A stretch of DNA of 45,415 nt, from assembly GCA_030611505.1 (NCBI GenBank), contig JAUWPO010000003.1, positions 1-45,415 of the forward strand. The letters run 5' to 3'. Numbering within the stretch: the stretch's first letter is position 1; each line of letters begins with the position of its first letter. The position numbers and the translations under genes are program-made. This DNA is from Chloroflexota bacterium (lineage in GTDB: Bacteria; Chloroflexota; Anaerolineae; Anaerolineales; UBA4823). The notes under the pieces were generated by a model. The model was not told where the DNA came from. It ran no database searches and worked only from the letters and a program-made list of their open reading frames with translations. This document shows, in pieces, positions 1 through 8,753 of the stretch.

Positions 1-768
1 TCTAACAACAAGTATGCTTTGTTAGGCGCTTTTCGTACGGTAGCCCAGGTGATTTCTTACGAAGTGCCGATGTTGCTTGCATTACTAGTGCCCGTATTAC
101 TTGCCCGCACAATGTCAGTTCAGGGAATTGTACAAGAGCAGGAAATCTGGTATGTATTGATGGCTCCTGTATCAGCACTTATTTTTTTTCTCACTGGTAT
201 TGCAGAAATTGGACGCACACCATTTGATCTTCTCGAGGCAGAATCTGAAATTGTTGCGGGATTTCACATCGAGTACAGCGGGATGAAATTCGGGCTATTC
301 TACGCAGGAGAACTCCTGCATGCTTTGACTATAGGGGTTCTGTTTACAACGCTTTTCTTGGGTGGTTGGCGCGGCCCATTTGTGGAACAAGTTCCAATCT
401 TAGGAGTTGTCTATTTGTTTTTTAAAGGGTTTTTGGTTTATTTTGTCATTATGTGGATCCGGTACTCATTGCCTCGCATCCGTATTGACCATATGTTGAA
501 TCTCAATTGGAAGTTTCTTACTCCGCTGGCATTGGTTGCATTAATTGCTACGGCTCTTATGGACAAGATACTGATAAACGCTTCACCCCGAGGCTATGCT
601 GCTGGAATGTTGATCGTAAATATTGTGATCATATTGATTACTCTTACCATCCTACACACTTATGCCGTTATTAAACGAGAGAGAGTGGGAGAATATCGTC
701 CGACTGCAAATCCTGACGCTGCTATTTCTTCTAGAGATAAACCAACGGAGGTATCAACGTTAGTTTAA
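1..768 (+). CDS. nuoH: NADH-quinone oxidoreductase subunit H, 5'-truncated by the window edge
   Basis: Frame is open from base 1 (SNNKYALLGAFRTVAQVISYEVPM...), a typical NuoH motif. The track start at 19 is an internal TTG. Followed by nuoJKLMMN. Confidence 0.95.
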   Translation, partial: SNNKYALLGAFRTVAQVISYEVPMLLALLVPVLLARTMSVQGIVQEQEIWYVLMAPVSALIFFLTGIAEIGRTPFDLLEAESEIVAGFHIEYSGMKFGLFYAGELLHALTIGVLFTTLFLGGWRGPFVEQVPILGVVYLFFKGFLVYFVIMWIRYSLPRIRIDHMLNLNWKFLTPLALVALIATALMDKILINASPRGYAAGMLIVNIVIILITLTILHTYAVIKRERVGEYRPTANPDAAISSRDKPTEVSTLV

Positions 769-780
769 AATAGGACACTT

Positions 781-1290
781 ATGACATTTATTCAACTATT
801 TTTCATTTTCGCTGCTGCTGCAACTCTCGGTGCTGCTTTATTGGTTGTTACTTCTCGCAACCTGATCCATGCCGCATTATGGCTGATTGTGTCTTTGTTT
901 GGGGTTGCTGTTTTTTATGTAATTCTTAATGCCGGATTTTTGGCAATGGTTCAGGTGGTCGTATATATTGGCGCCATTGCCATTTTAATGATTTTCGCCA
1001 TAATGCTAACTCGGAAAGTATCTCAAGTTCCAAAGCCAGTCTTCAATTCAAATTGGATTTGGGCTTTGTTAATTGCAGTTGTGATGTTTGGATCAATGAC
1101 CTGGATTCTCAATATGTGGCCGCAATTTGAAGCGATACCCCCTGCTTTAGATCCATCCATTGACCCGCTACGCCAGTTGGGTGTAGCCTTGGTCTCTCCA
1201 GAGGCATATGTATTGCCCTTTGAATTAGCCTCTTTGCTCCTTCTAGCTGCGCTGATTGGTGCAATTGTCGTAGCTTGGGAAAGCAGGTAG
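781..1290 (+). CDS. nuoJ: NADH-quinone oxidoreductase subunit J
   Basis: 169 aa membrane protein with NuoJ motif (NLIHAALWLIVSLFGVAVFYVILNAGFLAMVQVVVYIGAIAILMIFAIML). Confidence 0.95.
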   Translation: MTFIQLFFIFAAAATLGAALLVVTSRNLIHAALWLIVSLFGVAVFYVILNAGFLAMVQVVVYIGAIAILMIFAIMLTRKVSQVPKPVFNSNWIWALLIAVVMFGSMTWILNMWPQFEAIPPALDPSIDPLRQLGVALVSPEAYVLPFELASLLLLAALIGAIVVAWESR

Positions 1291-1296
1291 GAGCGT

Positions 1297-1608
1297 GTGA
1301 TGATCCCAATTTCATATTATTTAATTTTTGCAGCCGCACTCTTTTGCATCGGATTATTTGGGGTCTTAGCCCGTAGAAACGCGATCGCGATTTTAATGGG
1401 TATTGAGCTCATGCTTAATGCTGTGAACGTAAACCTTATCTCCTTTTGGCGGTATGCAACCCCAGAAAAAATAAATGGGCAGGTGTTTGCGGTCATTGTG
1501 TTCGCGGTTGCGGCTGCAGAAGTAGCTGTTGGTTTGGCAATATTCATATCAGTTTATCGCCGTCGTGGTACTGTTTCTGCTGACGAAATTGATTTGTTAA
1601 AGTGGTGA
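1297..1608 (+). CDS. nuoK: NADH-quinone oxidoreductase subunit K
   Basis: 103 aa; NuoK motif GIELMLNAVNVNLISF and AAAEVAVGLAIFISVYRRRGT; start may be 1300. Confidence 0.95.
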   Translation: MMIPISYYLIFAAALFCIGLFGVLARRNAIAILMGIELMLNAVNVNLISFWRYATPEKINGQVFAVIVFAVAAAEVAVGLAIFISVYRRRGTVSADEIDLLKW

Positions 1609-1656
1609 TAGTCAAAAAAGCCTTTCTTTGTAACACTGTTTGTTTAGGGATTTTCT

Positions 1657-3837
1657 ATGACAATTGAAACACTAATCTGGCTAATTCCACTTCCACCTTT
1701 ATTAGCATTTTTTATTATTATCCTGATCACTAACCGGAATAAAGGGCTCAGCCATACGATATCTGTAGGATCTGCAGTCCTATCTTGGATTGGCAGTATG
1801 GTGGTTGTTTGGGCTGCGATCAATTCAGAACACTTAGGATTGCACCCGTTTACTTCATACCTGCCGTGGTTTCCTACAGGTGATAACTGGTTTGTTATTG
1901 GTGTCCAAATTGACCCATTATCTGCGGGGACGCTCTTCTTTGTCGCCTGGACGATTCTGATGATCTTCATATACAGCGTTGGATACCATAATTTCGGTCA
2001 ACCTAATGGTGATCACGACCGGGCAGGTCTTCCACCTGATTGGGCGACGGTGTCCGATGTACATGGGCATTCGCATAAAGTCCCGTCGATAGAGCCCATG
2101 TATTCGCGCTTCTTTGCTTTCATTGGGTTATTTGCTTTTGGAATGTATCTTCTGGTTGTCACGGGAAACTTGTTAATCCTGTTCGTCGGGTGGGAAATAA
2201 TGGGTTTGTGTTCGTACCTATTGATCGGTTTTTGGTATGGAAAGCCTTCTGCTCGTGCAGCAATGATTAAAGCATTTATGACGACCCGGGTTGGCGATGT
2301 GTTTATGCTTTTAGGAATAGCATACCTTTATACAGCCACAGGCACTCTAAATTATCGCGAAATCTTTTACAACGAGGAAGTTCTGCATCAATTAGCGACT
2401 ACAGCCACAGGGATATTTGGGCTTTCTGTGGCGGGATTAATCGGTTTGTTGCTGTTTATTGGTGCAGTTGGCAAATCTGCCCAGTGGCCGTTGCACGTCT
2501 GGCTGCCGGATGCAATGGAAGGACCTACACCAGTTTCAGCAATGATCCATGCTGCTACGATGGTTTCTGCTGGTGTATATATGACAATCCGCATCTTCCC
2601 ATTGCTGTCCGCCGGTGCGGAACATGGTCAATTGACTCCGACGATGACCGTGATTGCGTTCATCGGTACGTTTACAGCCATATTCGCAGCCACAATTGCG
2701 ATCGCTCAAAATGATATCAAGAGAGTGCTGGCTTACTCGACGATATCTCAATTGGGCTTCATGTTTGCAGCGATAGGAATCGGCGCTTACGTTGCCGCAG
2801 CGTTTCACTTGATTATGCATGCCTTTTTCAAAGCGCTGTTATTTCTTGGCTCTGGTTCAGTGATCCACGGCATGGAACATGGTGTTCTGCACACCGGTGA
2901 GCACATTGACTCACAGGATATGTTCAATATGGGCGGTTTGCGAAAAAAAATGCCCATAACTTTCTGGACGTTTTTAATTGGTGGATTAGCACTCGCTGGG
3001 TTCCCCATCCTTACGGCAGGATTTTGGTCTAAGGATGAAATTTTTGCAGACGCGTTTGGGCATAACCATTGGGCCGTTTTTATTACTTTAGCATTTGCGG
3101 CGCTACTTACTGCATATTACACAATGCGCCAGATCACATTGACATTTCTTGGGAAACCGCGCACCCATGCTGCTGAGCATGCTCATGAAAGTAAGTGGAC
3201 GATGACGTTGCCTTTAGTGGTGTTGGCCGTTCTGTCAGTTATTGCTGGCTGGGTGGGTATCCCTGAAGATTTCCCCGCTCTAGGTGGCACAATACCCAAC
3301 TTTATGCATGAATTCGTAGGTGAAACGCTATTAGAGCACCCCGAAATGGTTGTGTTCAGCTACATTCCTTTGCTGACATCACTGGTTGTTTCGTTGGGCG
3401 GTCTAACTTTGGGTTGGCTGGTTTATCGTGACATCAAAGTTGGTGCCTTCGATCCAGCGCAGAAAGCGCTTGGACCCTTGTATACGGTGTTGAAGAAGGG
3501 ATATTACTTTGATGAGTTGTACGATTTCTTGTTTGTGCGACCATCTTATTGGTTGGCTAGAAATTTCGCCTATTTGTGGATGGATCACAAGGTGATCGAT
3601 GGCATCATCAATGGGGTTGGTCATATTGCGGGTCTCATAGGAGATTTTCTCCGAAACTTTATAGACAAACCGATAATCAATGGTTTCGGTGATTGGGTTG
3701 GTGAAACGACCAAGAAATTGGGTTTTCTATTCCGCTCCATCCAGACCGGTCGTGTACAACAGTACATGATAATAGCACTGGTAAGCATGATGGCGTTTAG
3801 CGCAATTTTTTATTATCTGCTCGTTTTCACTCGTTAG
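1657..3837 (+). CDS. nuoL: NADH-quinone oxidoreductase subunit L, with a long C-terminal lateral-helix region
   Basis: 726 aa; motifs GWEIMGLCSYLLIGFW, GKSAQWPLHVWLPDAMEGPTPVSAMIHAATMVSAGVYM; C-terminal amphipathic stretch of about 65 aa between FVRP and QTGRVQQY. Confidence 0.95.
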   Translation: MTIETLIWLIPLPPLLAFFIIILITNRNKGLSHTISVGSAVLSWIGSMVVVWAAINSEHLGLHPFTSYLPWFPTGDNWFVIGVQIDPLSAGTLFFVAWTILMIFIYSVGYHNFGQPNGDHDRAGLPPDWATVSDVHGHSHKVPSIEPMYSRFFAFIGLFAFGMYLLVVTGNLLILFVGWEIMGLCSYLLIGFWYGKPSARAAMIKAFMTTRVGDVFMLLGIAYLYTATGTLNYREIFYNEEVLHQLATTATGIFGLSVAGLIGLLLFIGAVGKSAQWPLHVWLPDAMEGPTPVSAMIHAATMVSAGVYMTIRIFPLLSAGAEHGQLTPTMTVIAFIGTFTAIFAATIAIAQNDIKRVLAYSTISQLGFMFAAIGIGAYVAAAFHLIMHAFFKALLFLGSGSVIHGMEHGVLHTGEHIDSQDMFNMGGLRKKMPITFWTFLIGGLALAGFPILTAGFWSKDEIFADAFGHNHWAVFITLAFAALLTAYYTMRQITLTFLGKPRTHAAEHAHESKWTMTLPLVVLAVLSVIAGWVGIPEDFPALGGTIPNFMHEFVGETLLEHPEMVVFSYIPLLTSLVVSLGGLTLGWLVYRDIKVGAFDPAQKALGPLYTVLKKGYYFDELYDFLFVRPSYWLARNFAYLWMDHKVIDGIINGVGHIAGLIGDFLRNFIDKPIINGFGDWVGETTKKLGFLFRSIQTGRVQQYMIIALVSMMAFSAIFYYLLVFTR

Positions 3838-3877
3838 GATGACAGACGTTGAAAAAATACAATCTTAGGAAAAAGAA

Positions 3878-5425
3878 ATGGATTTCATCCTAAATCACTT
3901 GCTAACGCTCATTTTGTTTTTTCCTGTATTGGCAGCATTAATTCTTTTTATACTGCCAAGCGAGCTCAAAATTCTCCAACGTTGGACGGCGTTTGTATTA
4001 TCCATTATCCCCCTGATCCTTTCGTTGGTACTGTGGTTTAACTTCAAGTCAGGGGAACCAGGATTCCAGTTTCAAGAGATTTATACCTGGTATAGCCCAA
4101 TCAACGCTTCATATCACGTAGGTGTAGATGGTATCTCGCTGATATTGGTATTACTTACTACACTGCTGACTCCATTGGCAATATTAACATCATTTACCAT
4201 CACGGATCGAATCAAAGCATATATGATCCTGTTCTTCTTATTAGAACTGGGTATGTTAGGAGTGTTCATGACTCTTGACTTACTGCTGTTCTTCGTTTTT
4301 TGGGAATTTGGTCTCGTCCCCATGTATTTCCTGATAAACCAGTGGGGCAGCGAAAAAGGAGAGCGCGAAATTTGGGGAGGGAGAAGGATAAAATCGCGAA
4401 CATACGCATCCTACAAATTTATTTTATTCACCATGACCGGCTCGTTGGGTCTTTTATTAGCAATCCAATTGATTGGCGTTACTGCAGGGACGTTTGACCT
4501 GGTTTTACTTACAGAGCGATGGGTATCACTGGATACCTCTTTATTCAATATTCCAGTTCATACGGTAAAAACAATAGCATTCTGGGCATTTGTTATCGCT
4601 TTTGCTGTCAAAGTCCCTGTATGGCCATTCCACACCTGGCTGCCGGATGCGCATACAGAAGCCCCAACCGCTGGCTCTATGATCCTGGCAGGTGTACTGC
4701 TTAAGCTCGGTGCTTACGGCTTCCTCAGATTAGTCTTACCGCTTTACCCCCAGGAATCTAAATACTTCGCAGGTGCTTTAGCTTTTCTTGCAGTGGTGTC
4801 AATCATTCACGGAGCTCTTGCAGCATATGGACAAACCGATTTTAAACGACTGGTAGCGTATTCATCGGTAAACCACATGGGCTTTGTCGTTCTGGGCATT
4901 GCCGCAGCAGCATTTGCAGTGGGTACACAGAATGCCACAATTGCGTTGGAAGGTGTCGTATTACAGATGTTCAATCATGGTCTGTCGGCAGCCGGCATGT
5001 TCTTCCTCGTTGGTGTTATTTACGATCGTACCCATACTCGCGACCTGAGTGAATTTGGTGGTTTTTTCCCCTTAATACCTGTATATGGTGGAATTCTTAT
5101 ATTCACTTCCATGGCATCCTTAGGACTGCCGGGTCTTAATGGTTTTATTTCTGAATTCCTGGTTGTGAGAGGAGCATGGCCCGTATTTACCATTTATACG
5201 GCTCTGGCGATGATTGGTCTGTTCTTTACGGGTGCATATATTCTCAAGGGGATAAAGATGACACTCCACGGCCCTCTCAATACTCGTTGGGTTGGACGTT
5301 TAACCGAAATCAATGGGCGTGAATTGTTAGTGATCATCCCATTGATGATATTAATGTTGTGGATTGGCGTTTGGCCGGCATGGATATTAGGAGTTATCAA
5401 TAAAGCAGTCATGACTTTATATTAA
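3878..5425 (+). CDS. nuoM: NADH-quinone oxidoreductase subunit M (copy 1, canonical)
   Basis: 515 aa; FFVFWEFGLVPMYFLI, FAVKVPVWPFHTWLPDAHTEAPTAGSMILAGVLLKLGAYG. Confidence 0.95.
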   Translation: MDFILNHLLTLILFFPVLAALILFILPSELKILQRWTAFVLSIIPLILSLVLWFNFKSGEPGFQFQEIYTWYSPINASYHVGVDGISLILVLLTTLLTPLAILTSFTITDRIKAYMILFFLLELGMLGVFMTLDLLLFFVFWEFGLVPMYFLINQWGSEKGEREIWGGRRIKSRTYASYKFILFTMTGSLGLLLAIQLIGVTAGTFDLVLLTERWVSLDTSLFNIPVHTVKTIAFWAFVIAFAVKVPVWPFHTWLPDAHTEAPTAGSMILAGVLLKLGAYGFLRLVLPLYPQESKYFAGALAFLAVVSIIHGALAAYGQTDFKRLVAYSSVNHMGFVVLGIAAAAFAVGTQNATIALEGVVLQMFNHGLSAAGMFFLVGVIYDRTHTRDLSEFGGFFPLIPVYGGILIFTSMASLGLPGLNGFISEFLVVRGAWPVFTIYTALAMIGLFFTGAYILKGIKMTLHGPLNTRWVGRLTEINGRELLVIIPLMILMLWIGVWPAWILGVINKAVMTLY

Positions 5426-5470
5426 GCAAATTCGTACCACGTGCCTTATTCCACGTGAACGAGGAAACCA

Positions 5471-6943
5471 ATGCAATTTCCGATTTTGACCTTTATCGTT
5501 TTTACCCCTATGGCAGCTGGATTGCTGATTCTCTTGATCCCGGGAGAGCGAAAAAGGGAAGTGCGTGTCGCCGCCCTGGCAGCTGGGATAATCGCTCTAG
5601 TCCTGACTGTTTGGTTGTATTTCTCCTACGACGTTGCTGCCGGTGGATATCAGTTTGTTGAAAATTATCCCTGGCTTCCGGCTTTAGGAATATCCTATCA
5701 AGTTGGGGTGGATGGGATGAACACCCCTCTTGTTTTACTGACAGGCGTGGTAATGTTCACGGGTGTGTTGATTTCCTGGAACATCGATGATCGTCCACGA
5801 GAGTTCTTCTTCTTTTTATTTCTACTCGCCACGGGTGTATTTGGTGTTTTTGTTGCCTTAGATTTGTTTATGTTGATTTTTTTCTATGAGATCGCAGTAT
5901 TCCCAATGTACTTGCTGATAGCAATTTGGGGTTGGAAAGTCACTCGTGAATACGCCGCTATGAAGCTGACTCTATATCTCTTTATCGGTTCAGTAATTGC
6001 ATTAATTGGCATACTTGCCATGTATTTCGCCTCCGGGCTAGGCACATTTAATATGCTTGCCCTTGAGGGTGCCGGATTTTCTACAACCTTCCAGAAAATT
6101 TGGTTTCCATTCGTTTTCTTCGGTTTCGCGGTTCTGGGAGGCATCTTCCCTTTCCACAATTGGAGCCCTGACGGGCATGTAGCAGCTCCCACAGCCGTAT
6201 CAATGTTCCATGCAGGTGTGCTGATGAAGTTAGGTGCCTTCGCAGCTTTGCGAGTGGGAATTATGTTAATGCCAGAGGGTGCCAAATTTCACATGCCATG
6301 GATAATATTATTGACCCTCGTGAATGTTGTCTATGGAGCATTCATAGCTTCTGTTCAATCTGATTTCAAGTACGTGATCGGTTTTTCTTCTGTTTCTCAT
6401 ATGGGTCTGGTATTAATGGGTTTTGCAACCCTAAATAGAGATGGATTCTTAGGCGCTGGCGTGCAGATGTTTTCACACGGTGTCATGACAGCACTATTCT
6501 TTGCTGTTGTCGGGTTGGTTTACGACCAAGTTCATACCAGAGAAATACCTTCTTTAGGTGGCTTAAGCAAGGTGATGCCCCTTGTTGCTGTAGCATTTAT
6601 TGTTGGCGGTTTAGTATCGATGGGTATGCCTGGTTTTTCGGGTTTTATTGCGGAGTTTCCCATATTCATGGGCCTTTGGAGAGATAATCCATTGATCGCG
6701 ATCATCGCAGCTATCTCGATCGTAATCACTGCTTCCTATATTTTTCGTATAGTGGGACAGGTTTTCTTCGGCAAAATCCCTGACAAATTCAAAGATCATG
6801 TTCACGATATCAAAGCGTTTGATAAGATCGCCCTCGTTTTTCTTTCAATCATCTTGATCATTGTGGGTATATATCCTTCAATATTGGTTCCCCTTGTCGA
6901 TTCTGGTGTTAATAATGTGCTGCGCCTTCTGGGAGGTGCGTAA
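5471..6943 (+). CDS. nuoM: Second NuoM-like antiporter subunit of complex I (copy 2, divergent)
   Basis: 490 aa; FYEIAVFPMYLLIAIWGW, FAVLGGIFPFHNWSPDGHVAAPTAVSMFHAGVLMKLGAFAALR; tandem with nuoM copy 1 and nuoN. Confidence 0.92.
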   Translation: MQFPILTFIVFTPMAAGLLILLIPGERKREVRVAALAAGIIALVLTVWLYFSYDVAAGGYQFVENYPWLPALGISYQVGVDGMNTPLVLLTGVVMFTGVLISWNIDDRPREFFFFLFLLATGVFGVFVALDLFMLIFFYEIAVFPMYLLIAIWGWKVTREYAAMKLTLYLFIGSVIALIGILAMYFASGLGTFNMLALEGAGFSTTFQKIWFPFVFFGFAVLGGIFPFHNWSPDGHVAAPTAVSMFHAGVLMKLGAFAALRVGIMLMPEGAKFHMPWIILLTLVNVVYGAFIASVQSDFKYVIGFSSVSHMGLVLMGFATLNRDGFLGAGVQMFSHGVMTALFFAVVGLVYDQVHTREIPSLGGLSKVMPLVAVAFIVGGLVSMGMPGFSGFIAEFPIFMGLWRDNPLIAIIAAISIVITASYIFRIVGQVFFGKIPDKFKDHVHDIKAFDKIALVFLSIILIIVGIYPSILVPLVDSGVNNVLRLLGGA

Positions 6944-6945
6944 AT

Positions 6946-8388
6946 ATGATCTTAAACGCCTCAATGTTTCTTCCAATACTGCCTGAGATTCTACTGGTCG
7001 CCTTAGGCGCAGTGGTGCTCATTTTGGATTTGGTCCTTCCCAAAAAGCAGCACAGAAACATTGGCTGGGTAACTGCTGCAGGTATGGGGGTGATCCTACT
7101 ACTCAGCATACCTGCTCGACCTGAAACTGAGCCCAGCCTGGTTTGGGGTGGAATGCTGCGTCATGATTGGTTGGGGTTTTCCTTTACAATGCTTTTCATC
7201 TTTGGCGCTGGCATAACAGCACTTTTTGCGATGGATTTCAAGAAACTGGGGCACAGGGGCGAGTTTTATCTCTTAATGATCGTTTCTACGATCGGTATGG
7301 CTCTAATGGTTTCTGCTGCAGATTTGGTTATGCTCTATCTCGCCATCGAGACGACGGCGATTCCGCTATACATCTTGGCTGGCTTTTTCATCCGGGATGA
7401 TAAGTCGACAGAAGCAGGTTTCAAGTACTTTCTTTTCGGTGCAATGACTTCGGCAATAATGTTATATGGTTTTAGCCTATTATTTGGATTTGCAGGAACA
7501 ACTAATATTTACCAGATCGCTCAAAGTGTGCGGGAGGGTGGCTTGCCTGCTGGTGCTCTAATAGGAAGCATGTTGCTAGTGTTGGTAGGATTTAGCTTTA
7601 AGATTGCTGGAGTGCCATTTCATTTTTGGTCCCCAGATGTGTACGAAGGATCACCGACACCTGTAGCGGGCTTTCTATCAACAGCGTCAAAAGCAGCAGG
7701 GTTCGTGGTACTCTTACGGTTTATGATGGTCGTCTTTCCTGATATTACATTACAGTGGGGAGCAGTGATCACGGCGATGTCCGTAGCGACTATGACATTA
7801 GGCAATTTATTGGCTTTGACGCAAAAGAATATAAAACGTATGCTCGCATATTCATCAATCGCACATGCAGGTTATGCTTTAATCGGTGTGGCGGTGATTT
7901 CACAAGTCGGTGTTAGCAGTATGGTCTATTACTTGATCGTATATCTGGTCACGAACCTGGCTGCTTTCGGTATTGTGGCTTCGTGCGGTAGGATCACCGG
8001 TTCGGATGAGATGACAGCTTATTACGGGATGAGTCGCCGTTCACCCTGGCTGGCGCTTGCTTTGCTAGTTGCCCTACTTTCATTAGCTGGGATGCCGCCC
8101 CTGGGTGGATTTGTTGCCAAGTTTTTTGTGTTCGCAGCCGCAGTGGACGCAAATATGATATGGTTAGCGGTGATCGGTGTGCTAAACGCTATTATCGGTA
8201 TGTACTATTATCTAACGGTGCTCAAATATGTATACCTATACAGATCGGAAGATGAAGAGAAACCCCTGCTAGTAACTCGCCCTCAGAAATTGGCTATTAC
8301 GGTTTTAACAGTCGGGATAATATTGATCGGTACAGTCCTCGTTCCTTGGTTCAATTGGGCTACAACAGCAGCAGCCTCTGTTTTTTGA
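6946..8388 (+). CDS. nuoN: NADH-quinone oxidoreductase subunit N
   Basis: 480 aa; GFSFKIAGVPFHFWSPDVYEGSPTPVAGFLSTASKAAGFVVLLR. Confidence 0.95.
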   Translation: MILNASMFLPILPEILLVALGAVVLILDLVLPKKQHRNIGWVTAAGMGVILLLSIPARPETEPSLVWGGMLRHDWLGFSFTMLFIFGAGITALFAMDFKKLGHRGEFYLLMIVSTIGMALMVSAADLVMLYLAIETTAIPLYILAGFFIRDDKSTEAGFKYFLFGAMTSAIMLYGFSLLFGFAGTTNIYQIAQSVREGGLPAGALIGSMLLVLVGFSFKIAGVPFHFWSPDVYEGSPTPVAGFLSTASKAAGFVVLLRFMMVVFPDITLQWGAVITAMSVATMTLGNLLALTQKNIKRMLAYSSIAHAGYALIGVAVISQVGVSSMVYYLIVYLVTNLAAFGIVASCGRITGSDEMTAYYGMSRRSPWLALALLVALLSLAGMPPLGGFVAKFFVFAAAVDANMIWLAVIGVLNAIIGMYYYLTVLKYVYLYRSEDEEKPLLVTRPQKLAITVLTVGIILIGTVLVPWFNWATTAAASVF

Positions 8389-8405
8389 TATATAATGCCA
8401 ATTTA

Positions 8406-8435
8406 TTGACGGCATTTAGATGCTTATGATACAAT
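8406..8435 (+). promoter_or_regulatory. Putative sigma70-type promoter of the F0 ATP synthase operon
   Basis: TTGACG (8406-8411), 18-nt spacer, TACAAT (8430-8435), in the nuoN/atpI intergenic gap and 9 nt upstream of the ATG at 8445. Confidence 0.55.
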
Positions 8436-8444
8436 TCTCCAACC

Positions 8445-8753
8445 ATGAGTCCAACCAATGAGAGATCCAGCAAAACCCGTGCTACGTATGCTTTGAATCT
8501 CACACTTGCAGCGGTGGTTGGTCAGGTGGGCTGCCTAACTTCTGTGATTGTTTTGGCAGCCCTTTTTGGCGGATTATGGTTGGATAGCCGCTTCAGTACT
8601 AAACCTATGATCACAATAGTATTAATCGGTATCAGCGTTCCAATTACCCTATTCGCAATGATATGGGTAGTGAAAAAAGCTACCTCTCGAATAAAAACAG
8701 ATGGTGAGCAGAATCCACAACCTTCGATGAAGGAGGAGCTCATAAGTGAATAA
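8445..8753 (+). CDS. AtpI/AtpZ-like ATP synthase accessory membrane protein
   Basis: 102 aa with two predicted TM helices (GGLWLDSRFSTKPMITIVLIGISVPITLFAMIWVVKKA), directly upstream of atpB. Confidence 0.75.
   Translation: MSPTNERSSKTRATYALNLTLAAVVGQVGCLTSVIVLAALFGGLWLDSRFSTKPMITIVLIGISVPITLFAMIWVVKKATSRIKTDGEQNPQPSMKEELISE

Noticed and set aside
1644-1970. 108-aa minus-strand ORF at the nuoL start
   Set aside because: Antisense shadow ORF with no family motif
5884-6285. 133-aa minus-strand ORF within nuoM copy 2
   Set aside because: Antisense to a conserved membrane-protein gene; no domain signal
5471-6943. Possibility that the second nuoM is a pseudogene or assembly duplication
   Set aside because: Full-length open frame, diverged sequence, own start after nuoM1, most functional residues kept; not a near-identical copy
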